Notes under the pieces: model-generated | Told to the model about the DNA's origin: nothing | Database searches by the model: none | The model's input: the letters and a program-made list of their open reading frames with translations, nothing else | Made by a program: the position numbers and the translations under genes | Assembly: GCF_017352375.1 (NCBI RefSeq) | Contig: NZ_JAFEVR010000004.1 | Location: 1,240,001 to 1,304,000, forward strand | Origin: Mycolicibacterium sp. S2-37 | Lineage (GTDB): Bacteria > Actinomycetota > Actinomycetes > Mycobacteriales > Mycobacteriaceae | Reading direction: 5' to 3' | DNA length: 64,000 bases | In this document: positions 42,342-51,975 of the stretch, one piece after another | Numbering within the stretch: the stretch's first letter is position 1 | Layout: every line of letters begins with the position of its first letter

Positions 42342-43408
42342 CGGATCCCGCCATCGGGGATGACCACTCCCGGCCACACCCGCGCCCCGCGCAACAGCTC
42401 ACAGCGGGCACCGATGTCGGCGCCGTCGCCGATCACCGCATCGCGGATCAGCGCCCGCGGGCCGATGCGGGCACCGAAGCCGATGATGGACCGCTCGAGG
42501 ACGGCGCCTGCGGCGACCCTCGCCCCGTCGAAGATCACCGCTCCGTCGAGCCGCGCGCCCGCGCCGATCTCGGCGCCGCGCCCGACCACCGTGCCGCCGA
42601 TCAGCAGCGCACCGGGCGCCACGCCCGCACCGTCATGGACCAGCGATTCGCCGCGGTGTCCGTTCAGCGCCGGCGACGGGGCGATCCCGCGCACCAGATC
42701 GGCCGATCCGCGGACGAAGTCCTCGGGCGTGCCCATATCGCGCCAGTAGGTGGCATCGACGTATCCGCACACCCGCAATCCGTCCGACAGCAGGGTGGGG
42801 AACACCTCCCGCTCCACCGACACCGGCCGGTCCCGCGGAATGCGATCGATGATCGCGCGTTTGAAGACGTAACAGCCGGCGTTGATCTGATCGGTCGGGG
42901 GATCCTGGGTCTTCTCGAGGAATGCGGAGACCACGCCGTCGGCATCGGTCGGCACACAGCCGAAGGCGCGCGGATCGCCGACCCGGACCAGGTGCAGCGT
43001 GACGTCGGCGTCCTTGCTCTCGTGGGTGTCCAACAGTGCGCCCAGATCGCAGCCGGAGAGCACGTCGCCGTTGAAGACCATCACGGTGTCGTGCCGCAGC
43101 TTCTCGGAGACGTTGGCGATGCCTCCGCCGGTGCCCATCGGTTCGGGTTCGAAGACGTACTCGATCTCCAGGCCGAGCTTCGAACCGTCGCCGAACGAGG
43201 CCTCGAAGACGTCCGCCTTGTACGACGTGCCGAGAATCACGTGCCGAACACCGGCCGCGGCGATGCGCGAGAGCAGATGGGTCAGGAAAGCCAGCCCGGC
43301 GGTCGGCAACATCGGCTTGGGCGCGGAAAGGGTGAGGGGGCGCAACCGGGTGCCCTGGCCGCCCACCAAGACCACAGCATCGACTTCCGCCGGATTCACC
43401 ACATTCAT
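42323..43408 (-). CDS. manC: Mannose-1-phosphate guanylyltransferase
   Basis: This 361-residue nucleotidyltransferase makes GDP-mannose. The N-terminal signature is VLVGGQGTRLRPLTLSAPKPMLP, followed by FNGDVLSG and a C-terminal left-handed beta-helix of hexapeptide repeats (GALLIGGTVVGRGAEIGAGA). It corresponds to Rv3264c. Start ATG 43408 (MNVVNPAEVDA) overlaps the wbbL stop as ATGA. Confidence 0.93.
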   Translation of the reverse strand: MNVVNPAEVDAVVLVGGQGTRLRPLTLSAPKPMLPTAGLAFLTHLLSRIAAAGVRHVILGTSYKADVFEASFGDGSKLGLEIEYVFEPEPMGTGGGIANVSEKLRHDTVMVFNGDVLSGCDLGALLDTHESKDADVTLHLVRVGDPRAFGCVPTDADGVVSAFLEKTQDPPTDQINAGCYVFKRAIIDRIPRDRPVSVEREVFPTLLSDGLRVCGYVDATYWRDMGTPEDFVRGSADLVRGIAPSPALNGHRGESLVHDGAGVAPGALLIGGTVVGRGAEIGAGARLDGAVIFDGARVAAGAVLERSIIGFGARIGPRALIRDAVIGDGADIGARCELLRGARVWPGVVIPDGGIRYSTDI

Positions 43409-44286
43409 CCCCCTCGCTCTCGGTTCCGGCCAGCTTTCCAGATCACCGCCTTCGCCCGTACCGAGAGCGCGAGTTTCATCGTCGCCCGCAGCGGCGCCTG
43501 CCACCGGCGGGGATAGCGGTCAGAGAGGAAGGTATAGGTGCTCGCGTGATGCGCAGCGAGGTTGCGGGCCGGGTCCCGTCCGGTCGAGTGGCCCTTGTGG
43601 TGCAGGATCTCCGCCGACGGCACGTAGACGTTCAACCAGCCCGCCGCGCCGAGGCGGTCGCCGAGATCGACGTCCTCCATGTACATGAAGTAGCGCTCGT
43701 CGAATCCGCCGACCTGATCGAACGCCGCCCGGCGGAGCAGCAGGCAGCTGCCCGACAGCCAACCGACCGGACGTTCGCTCGGTTCCTCGTGGTCCTGCCG
43801 GTAGGCCGTGGTCCACGGATTCGACTTCCAGAACGGACCCACCACCGCATGCATCCCGCCGCGGACCAGGCTGGGCAGGTGCCGCGCCGACGGGTACACC
43901 GAACCGTCCGGATCGCGGATCAGCGGGCCCAGCGCGGCCGCCCGTGGCCAACGCACCGCCGCCTCGAGCAGGGCGTCGATGGAGTTGGGTCCCCACTGCA
44001 CGTCCGGGTTCGCGACCATCACGAATTCGGGGTCTCCGTAATCCTGCTCGATCGAGGCGATGGCGCGGTTGACCGCGGTGCCGTAGCCCACATTCCCGCC
44101 GGTGCGCAGCAGCCGGGTGTTCGGGTAGCGCTCGAGCGCCTCCTCGGGCGCACCGTCGGTCGAGCCGTTGTCGGCCATCACGACGGTGACCGGACGTTCG
44201 GTGGCGTGGGCCAGCGAGGCGAGGAATCGGTCGAGGTGCCCACCCGGTGAGTAGGTGACCGTCACCACGACCAGTTCGTCACTCAC
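43405..44286 (-). CDS. wbbL: Rhamnosyltransferase WbbL
   Basis: This 293-residue GT2 glycosyltransferase adds rhamnose from dTDP-rhamnose to decaprenyl-diphospho-GlcNAc, completing the linker between peptidoglycan and arabinogalactan. It has VVTVTYSPGGHLDRFL, the donor-binding aspartate region MVANPDVQW and the acceptor motif YFMYMEDVDLGDRLGAAGW. The start is GTG 44286. It sits between rmlD, which makes its donor, and manC, as in tuberculosis Rv3265c. Confidence 0.95.
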   Translation of the reverse strand: MSDELVVVTVTYSPGGHLDRFLASLAHATERPVTVVMADNGSTDGAPEEALERYPNTRLLRTGGNVGYGTAVNRAIASIEQDYGDPEFVMVANPDVQWGPNSIDALLEAAVRWPRAAALGPLIRDPDGSVYPSARHLPSLVRGGMHAVVGPFWKSNPWTTAYRQDHEEPSERPVGWLSGSCLLLRRAAFDQVGGFDERYFMYMEDVDLGDRLGAAGWLNVYVPSAEILHHKGHSTGRDPARNLAAHHASTYTFLSDRYPRRWQAPLRATMKLALSVRAKAVIWKAGRNRERGG

Positions 44287-44307
44287 GGCGTAGAGGGTAG
44301 CCGCCGC

Positions 44308-45171
44308 TCAGCCGGTGGCGCCGAGGGCCGAGGCCAAGGCTTCCCGCCATGGCCGCAGCGGCGTGAGCCCCGCCGCGGCGGAGCGTTGCCCGGACAGCGC
44401 CGAATAGGCCGGTCGCCTGGCCGGACGGGGGTGCAGGTCACCGCGCACCGGACGCACCCGGTCCGGATCGGCGCCGACGAGCTCGAACACCGCGCGCGCC
44501 TGGTCGAACCGGCTGGCCGGGCCGGCGTTGGCGGCGTGCAGTACGGGTGCGCTGACCCGTCCGTCGGCGATCTCGAGCAGAGCGCCTGCCAGATCGCCGG
44601 CGTAGGTGGGCGAACCGATCTGATCGGCGACGACCTCGACCACACCGCCCTGGGCCGCCGTGCGCCGCATGCCGGCCACGAAGTCGCCACCCTGGGTGCC
44701 CTCGTACACCCAGGCGGTGCGCACGACGTAGGCCTCCGCGCCGGCGGCCAGCGCCGCGCGCTCGCCGGCGAGCTTGGTCCGCCCGTAGACATTCAGCGGC
44801 CCGGTCGGATCGTCGGTGTCGTACGGGCGAGGCGGACCGGAGCCGAAATCGCCGCTGAAGACGTAGTCGGTCGACAGGTGGATCAGCACGGCGCCGGCGT
44901 CGGCGCACGCTCGGGCCAGATGGCCCGGCCCGTCGGCGTTCACCGCGCGCGCCCGCGGTTCGTCGGCCTCGGCGGCGTCGACGGCCGTATAGGCCGCGCA
45001 GTTGATCACCACATCGGCGGCGCCTATCCGCCGCGACACCGCCACCGGATCGGTGATGTCACAATCCGCCGAGGTCAGCGCCACGACGTCGCGTTGCTCG
45101 CCGCGCGCACGGGCAGTCAGCACACGACCGACCATTCCGCCGGCCCCCGTGATCACGATTCGTCGCGGCAT
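44308..45171 (-). CDS. rmlD: dTDP-4-dehydrorhamnose reductase
   Basis: This 287-residue short-chain reductase performs the last step of dTDP-rhamnose synthesis. It has the NAD(P) loop ITGAGGMVGRVL, LIHLSTDYVFSGDF and the catalytic YGRTK. The start ATG 45171 (MPRRIVITGAGG) fits the family; a long arginine-rich upstream extension was rejected. wbbL, which uses the product, follows 21 bases later. Confidence 0.94.
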   Translation of the reverse strand: MPRRIVITGAGGMVGRVLTARARGEQRDVVALTSADCDITDPVAVSRRIGAADVVINCAAYTAVDAAEADEPRARAVNADGPGHLARACADAGAVLIHLSTDYVFSGDFGSGPPRPYDTDDPTGPLNVYGRTKLAGERAALAAGAEAYVVRTAWVYEGTQGGDFVAGMRRTAAQGGVVEVVADQIGSPTYAGDLAGALLEIADGRVSAPVLHAANAGPASRFDQARAVFELVGADPDRVRPVRGDLHPRPARRPAYSALSGQRSAAAGLTPLRPWREALASALGATG

Positions 45172-45238
45172 GGCTGCGAGTCTGACACGGGGCCTGCCAC
45201 GCCGGGGATCGCTACCCGGCGTGCGACCGACTCGCAAG

Positions 45239-45244
45239 TAACCT
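45239..45244 (+). promoter_or_regulatory. -10 hexamer for a leaderless transcript of the LCP gene
   Basis: TAACCT is followed by GGGCTG and then the ATG at 45251, so the hexamer sits at -12 to -7 from the start codon. Confidence 0.45.
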
Positions 45245-45250
45245 GGGCTG

Positions 45251-46723
45251 ATGCCCGCTCGAGCCCTCCGTGCCATTGCTGTGACGATGGCGCTCGCCGT
45301 GGTGCTGGGAACCGGCGTGGCCTGGAGCCGCATCCGCTCGTTCGAGTCCGGCATCAACCACATCAGCTCGCCCGCACTCGGCGAGGGCGGGGAGGACGGT
45401 GCGATCGACATCCTCCTCGTCGGCTCGGACAGCCGCACCGACGCACACGGCAACCCGCTGTCCGAGGAGGAACTGGCCACGCTGCGGGCCGGCAACGACG
45501 TCTCCACCAACACCGACACGATCATCCTGATCCGCATCCCCAACAACGGGAAGTCCGCGACGGCGATCTCGATCCCCCGCGACTCCTACGTCGAGGCGCC
45601 GGACATCGGCAAGATGAAGATCAACGGCGTCTACGGGTCCGTGCACCTGGAGAAGATGAAGGAACTGGTCGAAGAGCAGGGCGTCGATCCCACCGTCGCG
45701 CAGAAGGAAGCCACCGAGGACGGCCGCGAAGCCCTCATCAAGACCGTCGCCAAGCTGACCGGCGTCACCGTCGACCACTACGCCGAGATCGGCCTCCTCG
45801 GTTTCGCGCTGATCACCGACGCCCTCGGTGGCGTCAATGTGTGTCTCAAAGAGCCTGTCTACGAACCGCTTTCGGGTGCGGACTTCCCGGCCGGCTGGCA
45901 GAAGCTGAACGGACCACAGGCGTTGAGCTTCGTCCGCCAGCGCCATGACCTGCCGCGCGGCGACCTCGACCGGGTCACCCGTCAGCAGGCGGTGATGGCG
46001 TCGCTCGCCCACGAGGTGATCTCCAGCAAGACGCTGTCGAGCCCGGCGACGCTCAGCCGCCTCGAGGCGGCGGTGCAGCGCTCGGTGGTGCTGTCCAACG
46101 GCTGGGACATCATGGAGTTCGTCGACCAACTGCAGAAGCTGGCCGCCGGCAACATCGCCTTCGCCACCATCCCGGTGCTGCGCGAGGACGGGTGGAGCGA
46201 CGACGGTATGCAGAGCGTGGTCCGGGTCGACCCGACCGCCGTGCAGGAGTGGGTCACCGGTCTGCTCAACGAGCAGGACGAGGGCAAGACCGAGGAATTG
46301 GCCTACACCCCGGACATGACGACCGTGGAGGTGGTCAACGCCAGCGATGTCAACGGTCTGGCGGCCGCGGTGTCCGCCGCGCTGGTGAACAAGGGCTTCA
46401 ACCCGGGCCCGACGGGCAACCACGAGGGTGGCCCGGTCACCGGTAGCCAGGTGCTCGCGGCGAACAAGGACGACCTCGGCGCGGTGGCCGTCGCCAAGGA
46501 TCTGGGCGGGCTGCCGATCGTCGAGGACACCTCGGTGGCCCCCGACACGGTGCGCGTCGTGCTCTCCGCCGACTACACCGGGCCCGGATCCGGTCTGGAC
46601 GGCACCGATCCCACCCTGCTGACCGCGGACGCGGCGGGCACGGACGTCGTCGACCAGGCGGCGGCACCTCCGCCTCCGCAGATCATCACGGCCGGATCCG
46701 ACGACCCGGAGTGTGTGAACTGA
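45251..46723 (+). CDS. lcp1: LytR-CpsA-Psr (LCP) family ligase, Lcp1/Rv3267-like
   Basis: This 490-residue membrane-anchored protein has one N-terminal helix (about 7-25), an LCP domain (IDILLVGSDSR, ILIRIP, AISIPRDSYVEAPD, ALSFVRQRHDLPRGDLDRVTRQQ) and a C-terminal LytR_C domain (TVEVVNASDVNGLAAAVSAAL). The conserved arginines and aspartates binding the lipid pyrophosphate are present. The tuberculosis homologue joins arabinogalactan to peptidoglycan. It lies divergent from rmlD-wbbL, which build the linker it would transfer. Confidence 0.94.
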   Translation: MPARALRAIAVTMALAVVLGTGVAWSRIRSFESGINHISSPALGEGGEDGAIDILLVGSDSRTDAHGNPLSEEELATLRAGNDVSTNTDTIILIRIPNNGKSATAISIPRDSYVEAPDIGKMKINGVYGSVHLEKMKELVEEQGVDPTVAQKEATEDGREALIKTVAKLTGVTVDHYAEIGLLGFALITDALGGVNVCLKEPVYEPLSGADFPAGWQKLNGPQALSFVRQRHDLPRGDLDRVTRQQAVMASLAHEVISSKTLSSPATLSRLEAAVQRSVVLSNGWDIMEFVDQLQKLAAGNIAFATIPVLREDGWSDDGMQSVVRVDPTAVQEWVTGLLNEQDEGKTEELAYTPDMTTVEVVNASDVNGLAAAVSAALVNKGFNPGPTGNHEGGPVTGSQVLAANKDDLGAVAVAKDLGGLPIVEDTSVAPDTVRVVLSADYTGPGSGLDGTDPTLLTADAAGTDVVDQAAAPPPPQIITAGSDDPECVN

Positions 46724-47436
46724 CCGTCACCGGCGCGCTGCTCGGTCCGCTGCTCGACAGCGACCCGGTGGGCCCGCGCATCACCTACTACGACGACGCC
46801 ACCGGCGAGCGCATCGAGCTCTCCGCGGTCACGCTCGCCAACTGGGCGGCCAAGACCGCCAACCTGTTACGCGACGAGATGGGCGCCGGCGCGGGCAGCC
46901 GGGTGGCGGTACTACTGCCGGCGCACTGGCAGACCGCCGCGGTGCTGTTCGGCATCTGGTGGATCGGCGCCGAGGCGCTCATCGGTGCCGAGACCGCCGG
47001 CGGCGGAGCCGATGTCGCACTGTGCACGGCCGACGCGCTGGATGCGGCCGACGCCGCCGCCGACGGCGGCGAGATCGCGGTGCTGTCGCTGGACCCCTTC
47101 GGCAAACCCGCACCCGACGTGCCGTTCGGGGTGACCGACTACGCCACCTCGATTCGGGTGCACGGCGATCAGATCGTCCCGGAGCGGACCCCGGGGCCAG
47201 CGCTGAGCGGCCGCTCGGTCGACGAGGTGCTCGACGCCGCGCGACAGGCCGCTGCCACCGCCGGGCTGACCCCCGGCGACCGGGTGCTCTCCACCGCCGA
47301 GTGGACCTCCGCCGACGATGTGGTGGATCATCTGCTGGCGGTGTTCGCCGTCGGCGGCTCGCTGGTGCAGGTGGCCCACCCGGATGCCACCGCCCTGGAG
47401 CGGCGGCGCGCGACGGAGAAGATCACGCGCGGTTAG
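46711..47436 (+). CDS. TIGR03089 family protein (Rv3268-like)
   Basis: This 241-residue protein resembles the N-terminal part of an adenylation enzyme (ITYYDDATGERIELSAVTLANWAAKTANLLRDEMG; SRVAVLLPAHWQTAAVLFGIW) but lacks the phosphate loop, the TGD motif and the catalytic lysine, so it cannot work as an AMP ligase. This is the normal form of the family. Start GTG 46711 lies inside the end of the LCP gene (13-base overlap). Its TAG overlaps the convergent birA TAA. Confidence 0.82.
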   Translation: MCELTVTGALLGPLLDSDPVGPRITYYDDATGERIELSAVTLANWAAKTANLLRDEMGAGAGSRVAVLLPAHWQTAAVLFGIWWIGAEALIGAETAGGGADVALCTADALDAADAAADGGEIAVLSLDPFGKPAPDVPFGVTDYATSIRVHGDQIVPERTPGPALSGRSVDEVLDAARQAAATAGLTPGDRVLSTAEWTSADDVVDHLLAVFAVGGSLVQVAHPDATALERRRATEKITRG

Positions 47437-48248
47437 GCATCGACCGGTCGTAGATGGGTGACGTCACCGGCGGCGAGCGGTACACAGCGGTGACCGACGT
47501 CGACGATCAGCCGACCGGACTCATCCAGATCGATGGCGCGGCCGACGACCTCCTCGCCGCCGGGCAGATCGACACGGACCCGCTGACCCAGGGTGGCGCT
47601 GCACCGCCGGTAGGCCTCGACGAGGGCCGCATCCGCACCGTGCGCCGCCTGCCACCCGCCGATCCGGGTGGCCAGCGCCTGCAGCAGGCTCGACAGCAGC
47701 ACGGTGCGATCCAGCACCGGTGAGTCCAGCAGCAGCAGCGAGGTCGCGGTCGGGACCGGGAGCTCGTCGTGGGTCAACGTCACGTTCAGGCCTATGCCGA
47801 CGATCACCGTCGCGGCCGACGTCGCGACCTCGGCCAGGATGCCCGCGAGCTTATGGCCGTCCGCCAGAACGTCGTTCGGCCACTTGAGCTTCGCGTCGAT
47901 ACCGGTGAGATCGTGCAGTACATCGGTCACGGCCACCCCGCACAGCAGCGGGAGCCAGCCCCAGCCGTCGACCGGCACCGCCGAGGCGTCCACGCCGACC
48001 GACACCGACAACTGCGATCGCGCCGGCGCGGACCAGCTCCGGCCGTGCCTGCCACGGCCCTGGTTCTGGTAGTCGGCGACCAGTACGGCGCCGTCGACGG
48101 ACTCGCCGCGGCGGGCGCGGTCGACCAGATCGCTGTTCGTGGAGCCGGTTTCGCCGACCACGTCGACACGGCGCCACGGGCCGTGGCCGCCGGTACGCCG
48201 GCGCAGCGCGTCGACGTCGACTTGCGCGCGCAGCGCTGCGATGTCCAT
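47433..48248 (-). CDS. birA: Biotin-[acetyl-CoA-carboxylase] ligase
   Basis: This 271-residue enzyme attaches biotin to carboxylase lysines, including that of AccA3 at 59.6 kb. It has the active-site segment VADYQNQGRGRHGRSWSAP and LKWPNDVLADGHKLAGILAE. It lacks the N-terminal DNA-binding domain of E. coli BirA, so it is catalytic only. The start ATG 48248 shares a base with the fadE25 stop (TGATG). Confidence 0.95.
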   Translation of the reverse strand: MDIAALRAQVDVDALRRRTGGHGPWRRVDVVGETGSTNSDLVDRARRGESVDGAVLVADYQNQGRGRHGRSWSAPARSQLSVSVGVDASAVPVDGWGWLPLLCGVAVTDVLHDLTGIDAKLKWPNDVLADGHKLAGILAEVATSAATVIVGIGLNVTLTHDELPVPTATSLLLLDSPVLDRTVLLSSLLQALATRIGGWQAAHGADAALVEAYRRCSATLGQRVRVDLPGGEEVVGRAIDLDESGRLIVDVGHRCVPLAAGDVTHLRPVDA

Positions 48249-49414
48249 CAACGCAGCAGAGCGCGCGACATGACGACGCGCTGGATCTGGTTCGTCCCCT
48301 CGTAGATCTGGGTGATCTTGGCGTCGCGCATCATCCGCTCGACCGGGAAATCGACCGTGTAGCCGGCCCCGCCGAACAGCTGGACCGCGTCGGTGGTCAC
48401 CTCCATCGCGACGTCGGAGGCGAAGCACTTCGACGCCGCGGAGATGAAGCCCAGGTTCGATTCGCCGCGTTCGGCGCGGGCGGCGGCCGAGTACACCATC
48501 AGGCGTGCGGCCTCGACCTTCATCGCCATGTCGGCGAGCATGAACTGCACACCCTGGAAGTCGCTGATCGCCTTGCCGAACTGCTTACGCTCCCTGGTGT
48601 AGGCCAACGCGGCGTCCACCGCCCCCTGGGCGATGCCGACGGCCTGCGCACCGATCGTCGGGCGGGTGTGGTCGAGGGTCGCGAGCGCGGTCTTGAAGCC
48701 GGTGCCGGGGTCGCCGATCATGCGGTCACCCGGGATACGGCAGTTCTCGAAGTACAGCTCCGTCGTCGGCGACCCCTTGATACCGAGCTTGCGCTCCTTG
48801 GGCCCGATGGTGAATCCCTCGTCGTCGATATGGACCATGAACGCCGAGATGCCGTTGGCGCCCTTGTCCGGGTCGGTCACGGCCATCACGGTGTACCAGC
48901 TCGACTTGCCGCCGTTGGTGATCCAGGCCTTGGTGCCGTTGAGGATCCAGTCGTCGCCGTCGGCCTTGGCGCGGGTGCGCATCGAGGCGGCGTCGCTGCC
49001 GGCTTCCCGCTCGGACAGAGCGTAGGAAGCCAACTTCCCGTCGACCAGGTCGGGGAGCACCTTCTTCTTGAGGTCGTCGGAGCCACGCAGGATCAGACCC
49101 ATGGTGCCGAGCTTGTTTACCGCCGGGATCAGCGACGCCGACGCGTCGACGCGGGCCACCTCTTCGATGACGATGCACGCCGCCACCGAGTCCGCACCCT
49201 GACCGCCGAACTCCTCGGGGATGTGCACGGCGTTGAAACCCGACGCGTTCAGCGCCTGCAGGGCTTCCTCGGGGAAGCGCGACTGCTCGTCGACATCCGC
49301 GGCGTACGGGGCGATCTCCTTCTCGGCGAGCGCCCGGATCGCGCCGCGGAGCTCGTCGTGCTCCTCCGGCAGTTTGAAGACGTCGAACGATGGATCTCCG
49401 GCCCAACCAGCCAT
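48248..49414 (-). CDS. fadE25: Acyl-CoA dehydrogenase FadE25
   Basis: This 388-residue flavoenzyme introduces the alpha-beta double bond of acyl-CoA. YALSEREAGSDAASMRTRA and WITNGGKSSWYTVMAVT form the FAD site; the catalytic base is E372 in QIYEGTNQIQRVVM; RERKQFGKAISDFQGVQFMLADM is typical. It corresponds to Rv3274c and is coupled to birA. Start ATG 49414. Confidence 0.95.
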   Translation of the reverse strand: MAGWAGDPSFDVFKLPEEHDELRGAIRALAEKEIAPYAADVDEQSRFPEEALQALNASGFNAVHIPEEFGGQGADSVAACIVIEEVARVDASASLIPAVNKLGTMGLILRGSDDLKKKVLPDLVDGKLASYALSEREAGSDAASMRTRAKADGDDWILNGTKAWITNGGKSSWYTVMAVTDPDKGANGISAFMVHIDDEGFTIGPKERKLGIKGSPTTELYFENCRIPGDRMIGDPGTGFKTALATLDHTRPTIGAQAVGIAQGAVDAALAYTRERKQFGKAISDFQGVQFMLADMAMKVEAARLMVYSAAARAERGESNLGFISAASKCFASDVAMEVTTDAVQLFGGAGYTVDFPVERMMRDAKITQIYEGTNQIQRVVMSRALLR

Positions 49415-49453
49415 GATGCCCTCCTAGCTACTCGCCGGTAACTTTACCCGCCA

Positions 49454-49996
49454 TCAGTCGCCGCCGAGTAATCGGTCCCGGAGCGCGGCGTCCTTGTCCA
49501 ACACCAGCTGCGCGAGGTCTGCCTGGTACCGACTCATCCGCGTCCGCAGCGACCGGTCGGCCGCCCCCAGGATGCGCACGGCGAGCAGACCTGCGTTACG
49601 GGCGCCCCCGATCGACACGGTCGCCACCGGGACGCCTGCCGGCATCTGCACGATCGACAGCAGCGAGTCGAGCCCGTCGAGGCGCGCCAGCGGGACCGGC
49701 ACCCCGATCACCGGCAGCGGCGTCGCCGACGCCACCATGCCGGGCAGATGCGCCGCGCCGCCGGCCCCGGCGATCACCACCTCGATGCCACGGTCGGCGG
49801 CGGTCTGCGCGTAGTCGAGCATGCGGCCGGGTGTCCGGTGGGCGGATACGACGCCGACCTCGAAAGGCACCTCGAACTCGGCGAGCGCATCGGCGGCGTC
49901 ACTCATCACCGACCAGTCGCTGTCGCTACCCATGATGAGGCCGACGCGCGGCATCGATCCCCCGGCCGCTTCGCTGCGATCCGCCGGTGTGCTCAT
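49454..49996 (-). CDS. purE: N5-carboxyaminoimidazole ribonucleotide mutase
   Basis: This 180-residue class I PurE shifts the carboxyl group of N5-CAIR to C4 in purine synthesis. [24 protein letters not shown] and [15 protein letters not shown] are the conserved loops. The start ATG 49996 shares a base with the purK stop (TGATG), so the pair is coupled. Confidence 0.96.
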   Translation of the reverse strand: MSTPADRSEAAGGSMPRVGLIMGSDSDWSVMSDAADALAEFEVPFEVGVVSAHRTPGRMLDYAQTAADRGIEVVIAGAGGAAHLPGMVASATPLPVIGVPVPLARLDGLDSLLSIVQMPAGVPVATVSIGGARNAGLLAVRILGAADRSLRTRMSRYQADLAQLVLDKDAALRDRLLGGD

Positions 49997-51186
49997 CAGT
50001 GCCCTTCCCATCCGTCGGTCCACTCCGCGTGGGACAACCAGTGTGCGGCCCGCTCGGCCCGTTCCCGAACGGCCACGACGTCATCTCCGGTGATGTTGAC
50101 ATGGCCGATCTTGCGGCCCGGCCGCTCGGACTTCCCGTAGAGGTGCACCTTGGCGTCGGGGATCCGCCCGAACAGATGGTGCAGTCGCTCGTCGGTCGAC
50201 ATCTGCGGCGTGTGCGGCGCCCCCAGCACGTTGGCCATGACGGTCACCGGCGCCAGCAGAGCGGTGTCGCCGAGCGGGTAGTCCAGGACGGCCCGCAGAT
50301 GCTGTTCGAACTGACCGGTCACCGACCCGTCCATCGTCCAGTGCCCGGAATTGTGGGGTCGCATGGCCAGCTCGTTGACCAGCAGCCCACCGTCGGCGGT
50401 CTCGAAGAGCTCCACGGCCAGCAGCCCCACCACCCCGAGGTCTGCGGCCAGGCGCAGCGCAAGCTCCTGGGCGGCCGCGCCGAGCCGGTCCGGCAGATCC
50501 TGGGCGGGCGCCACCACGGTCACGCAGATGCCGTCGCGCTGCACCGTCTCCACCACCGGCCACGCCGCACCCTGTCCGAACGGCGACCGGGCGACCAGCG
50601 CGGCGAGCTCGCGGCGCATCGACACGCGCTCTTCGGCCATCACCGCGACGCCGTCGGACAGATAGCGCGCCACGACGTCGCGGGCCTCGTCGCGGTTGGC
50701 CGCCATGATCACGCCGCGGCCGTCGTAACCGCCGCGCACCGTCTTCACCACTACCGGACCACCGACCAGGTCGGAGAAGCTCACCACGTCATCGACGCTG
50801 TCGATCGCGGCGTACCGCGGTACCGGGGCGCCCATCACCTCGAGTCGCCTGCGCATCGTCAGCTTGTCCTGGGCGTGCAGCAGCGCCTCCGGCGGCGGGG
50901 CGACGTTGACGCCCTCGGACACCAGCGTCTCGAGGAGGTCGCCCGGAACGTGCTCGTGATCGAACGTCAGCGCGGTGGCGCCCGCGGCGGCCCGGCGCAG
51001 CGCGTCGATGTCGGTGTGGGCGCCGATCACGACGTCAGGGGTGACCCGGGCGGCGGGTTCGTCGGCGCTGGTCGCCAGGACCCGCAGGGTCTGGCCCAGC
51101 GCGACAGCGGCCTGGTGGGTCATGCGGGCGAGCTGGCCGCCGCCGATCATGGCGACAACGGGTGGTGTTGCGGGGCTGGTCGACAC
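49996..51186 (-). CDS. purK: 5-(carboxyamino)imidazole ribonucleotide synthase
   Basis: This 396-residue ATP-grasp enzyme makes N5-CAIR from AIR, bicarbonate and ATP. It begins [22 protein letters not shown] and has [15 protein letters not shown] and [26 protein letters not shown]. The start GTG 51186 is next to the conserved N-terminus; the open frame continues upstream through the divergent GtrA-like gene and was rejected. Confidence 0.95.
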   Translation of the reverse strand: MSTSPATPPVVAMIGGGQLARMTHQAAVALGQTLRVLATSADEPAARVTPDVVIGAHTDIDALRRAAAGATALTFDHEHVPGDLLETLVSEGVNVAPPPEALLHAQDKLTMRRRLEVMGAPVPRYAAIDSVDDVVSFSDLVGGPVVVKTVRGGYDGRGVIMAANRDEARDVVARYLSDGVAVMAEERVSMRRELAALVARSPFGQGAAWPVVETVQRDGICVTVVAPAQDLPDRLGAAAQELALRLAADLGVVGLLAVELFETADGGLLVNELAMRPHNSGHWTMDGSVTGQFEQHLRAVLDYPLGDTALLAPVTVMANVLGAPHTPQMSTDERLHHLFGRIPDAKVHLYGKSERPGRKIGHVNITGDDVVAVRERAERAAHWLSHAEWTDGWEGH

Positions 51187-51282
51187 GACGCCTATGGTGT
51201 CATGACCGGCGTAGGCGCCGTTGACCAGCGCGGACGCCGCGATGGGACATCGACCCCCACCGCTTGCGTAGACTGCTTCTCT

Positions 51283-51975
51283 GTGTCCTTTGCCGATGCG
51301 ACGATCAAGAGGCTGCCGCGGCCCATCCGGCCGTACGCCGAGCAGCACCATGAATTGATCAAATTCGCCATCGTGGGCGCGACCACGTTCATCATCGATT
51401 CGGCCATCTTCTTCACGCTCAAGCTCACCATTCTCGAACCCAAGCCGGTGACGGCGAAGATCATCGCCGGAATCGTGGCGGTCATCGCGTCCTACGTCCT
51501 CAACCGGGAGTGGAGTTTCCGCGACCGAGGCGGCCGGGAGCGCCACCACGAGGCGCTGCTGTTCTTCGGGTTCAGCGGCGTCGGCGTGCTGCTGAGCATG
51601 GCGCCGCTGTACTTCTCCAGTTACGTGCTGGGTCTGCGCGTGCCCGAGGTGTCGCTCACCGTGGAGAACATCGCCGACTTCGTCTCGGCCTACATCATCG
51701 GCAACCTGCTGCAGATGGCTTTCCGGTTCTGGGCGTTCCGGCGCTGGGTCTTCCCCGACGAGTTCGCCCGCAACCCGGACAAGGCGCTGGAGTCGACGCT
51801 CACTAGCGGCGGCTTCGCCGAGGCGATGGAGGACCACGCCGAATTCCAGGCCGAGCTGCACGCCGACGACCATCACCGGTCGGGAACCGTGACTCCGCTG
51901 CACCGGCCCGGCCGGCGCGCCGACGGTCCTCAGCTGGATGATTCCTCGGAACCCAGGGTGTCGAAGACTTCGTGA
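51283..51975 (+). CDS. GtrA-like membrane protein (Rv3277-like)
   Basis: This 230-residue protein has four membrane helices within residues 25-165 (KFAIVGATTFIIDSAIFF; TAKIIAGIVAVIASYVLNREWSF; LLFFGFSGVGVLLSMAPLYF; IIGNLLQMAFRFWAFRRWVF), the GtrA pattern of proteins that help flip polyprenyl-linked sugars. A charged cytoplasmic tail of about 60 residues follows. The start GTG 51283 follows TAGACT by 8 bases. Its last 46 bases overlap the convergent PH-like gene. Confidence 0.87.
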   Translation: MSFADATIKRLPRPIRPYAEQHHELIKFAIVGATTFIIDSAIFFTLKLTILEPKPVTAKIIAGIVAVIASYVLNREWSFRDRGGRERHHEALLFFGFSGVGVLLSMAPLYFSSYVLGLRVPEVSLTVENIADFVSAYIIGNLLQMAFRFWAFRRWVFPDEFARNPDKALESTLTSGGFAEAMEDHAEFQAELHADDHHRSGTVTPLHRPGRRADGPQLDDSSEPRVSKTS

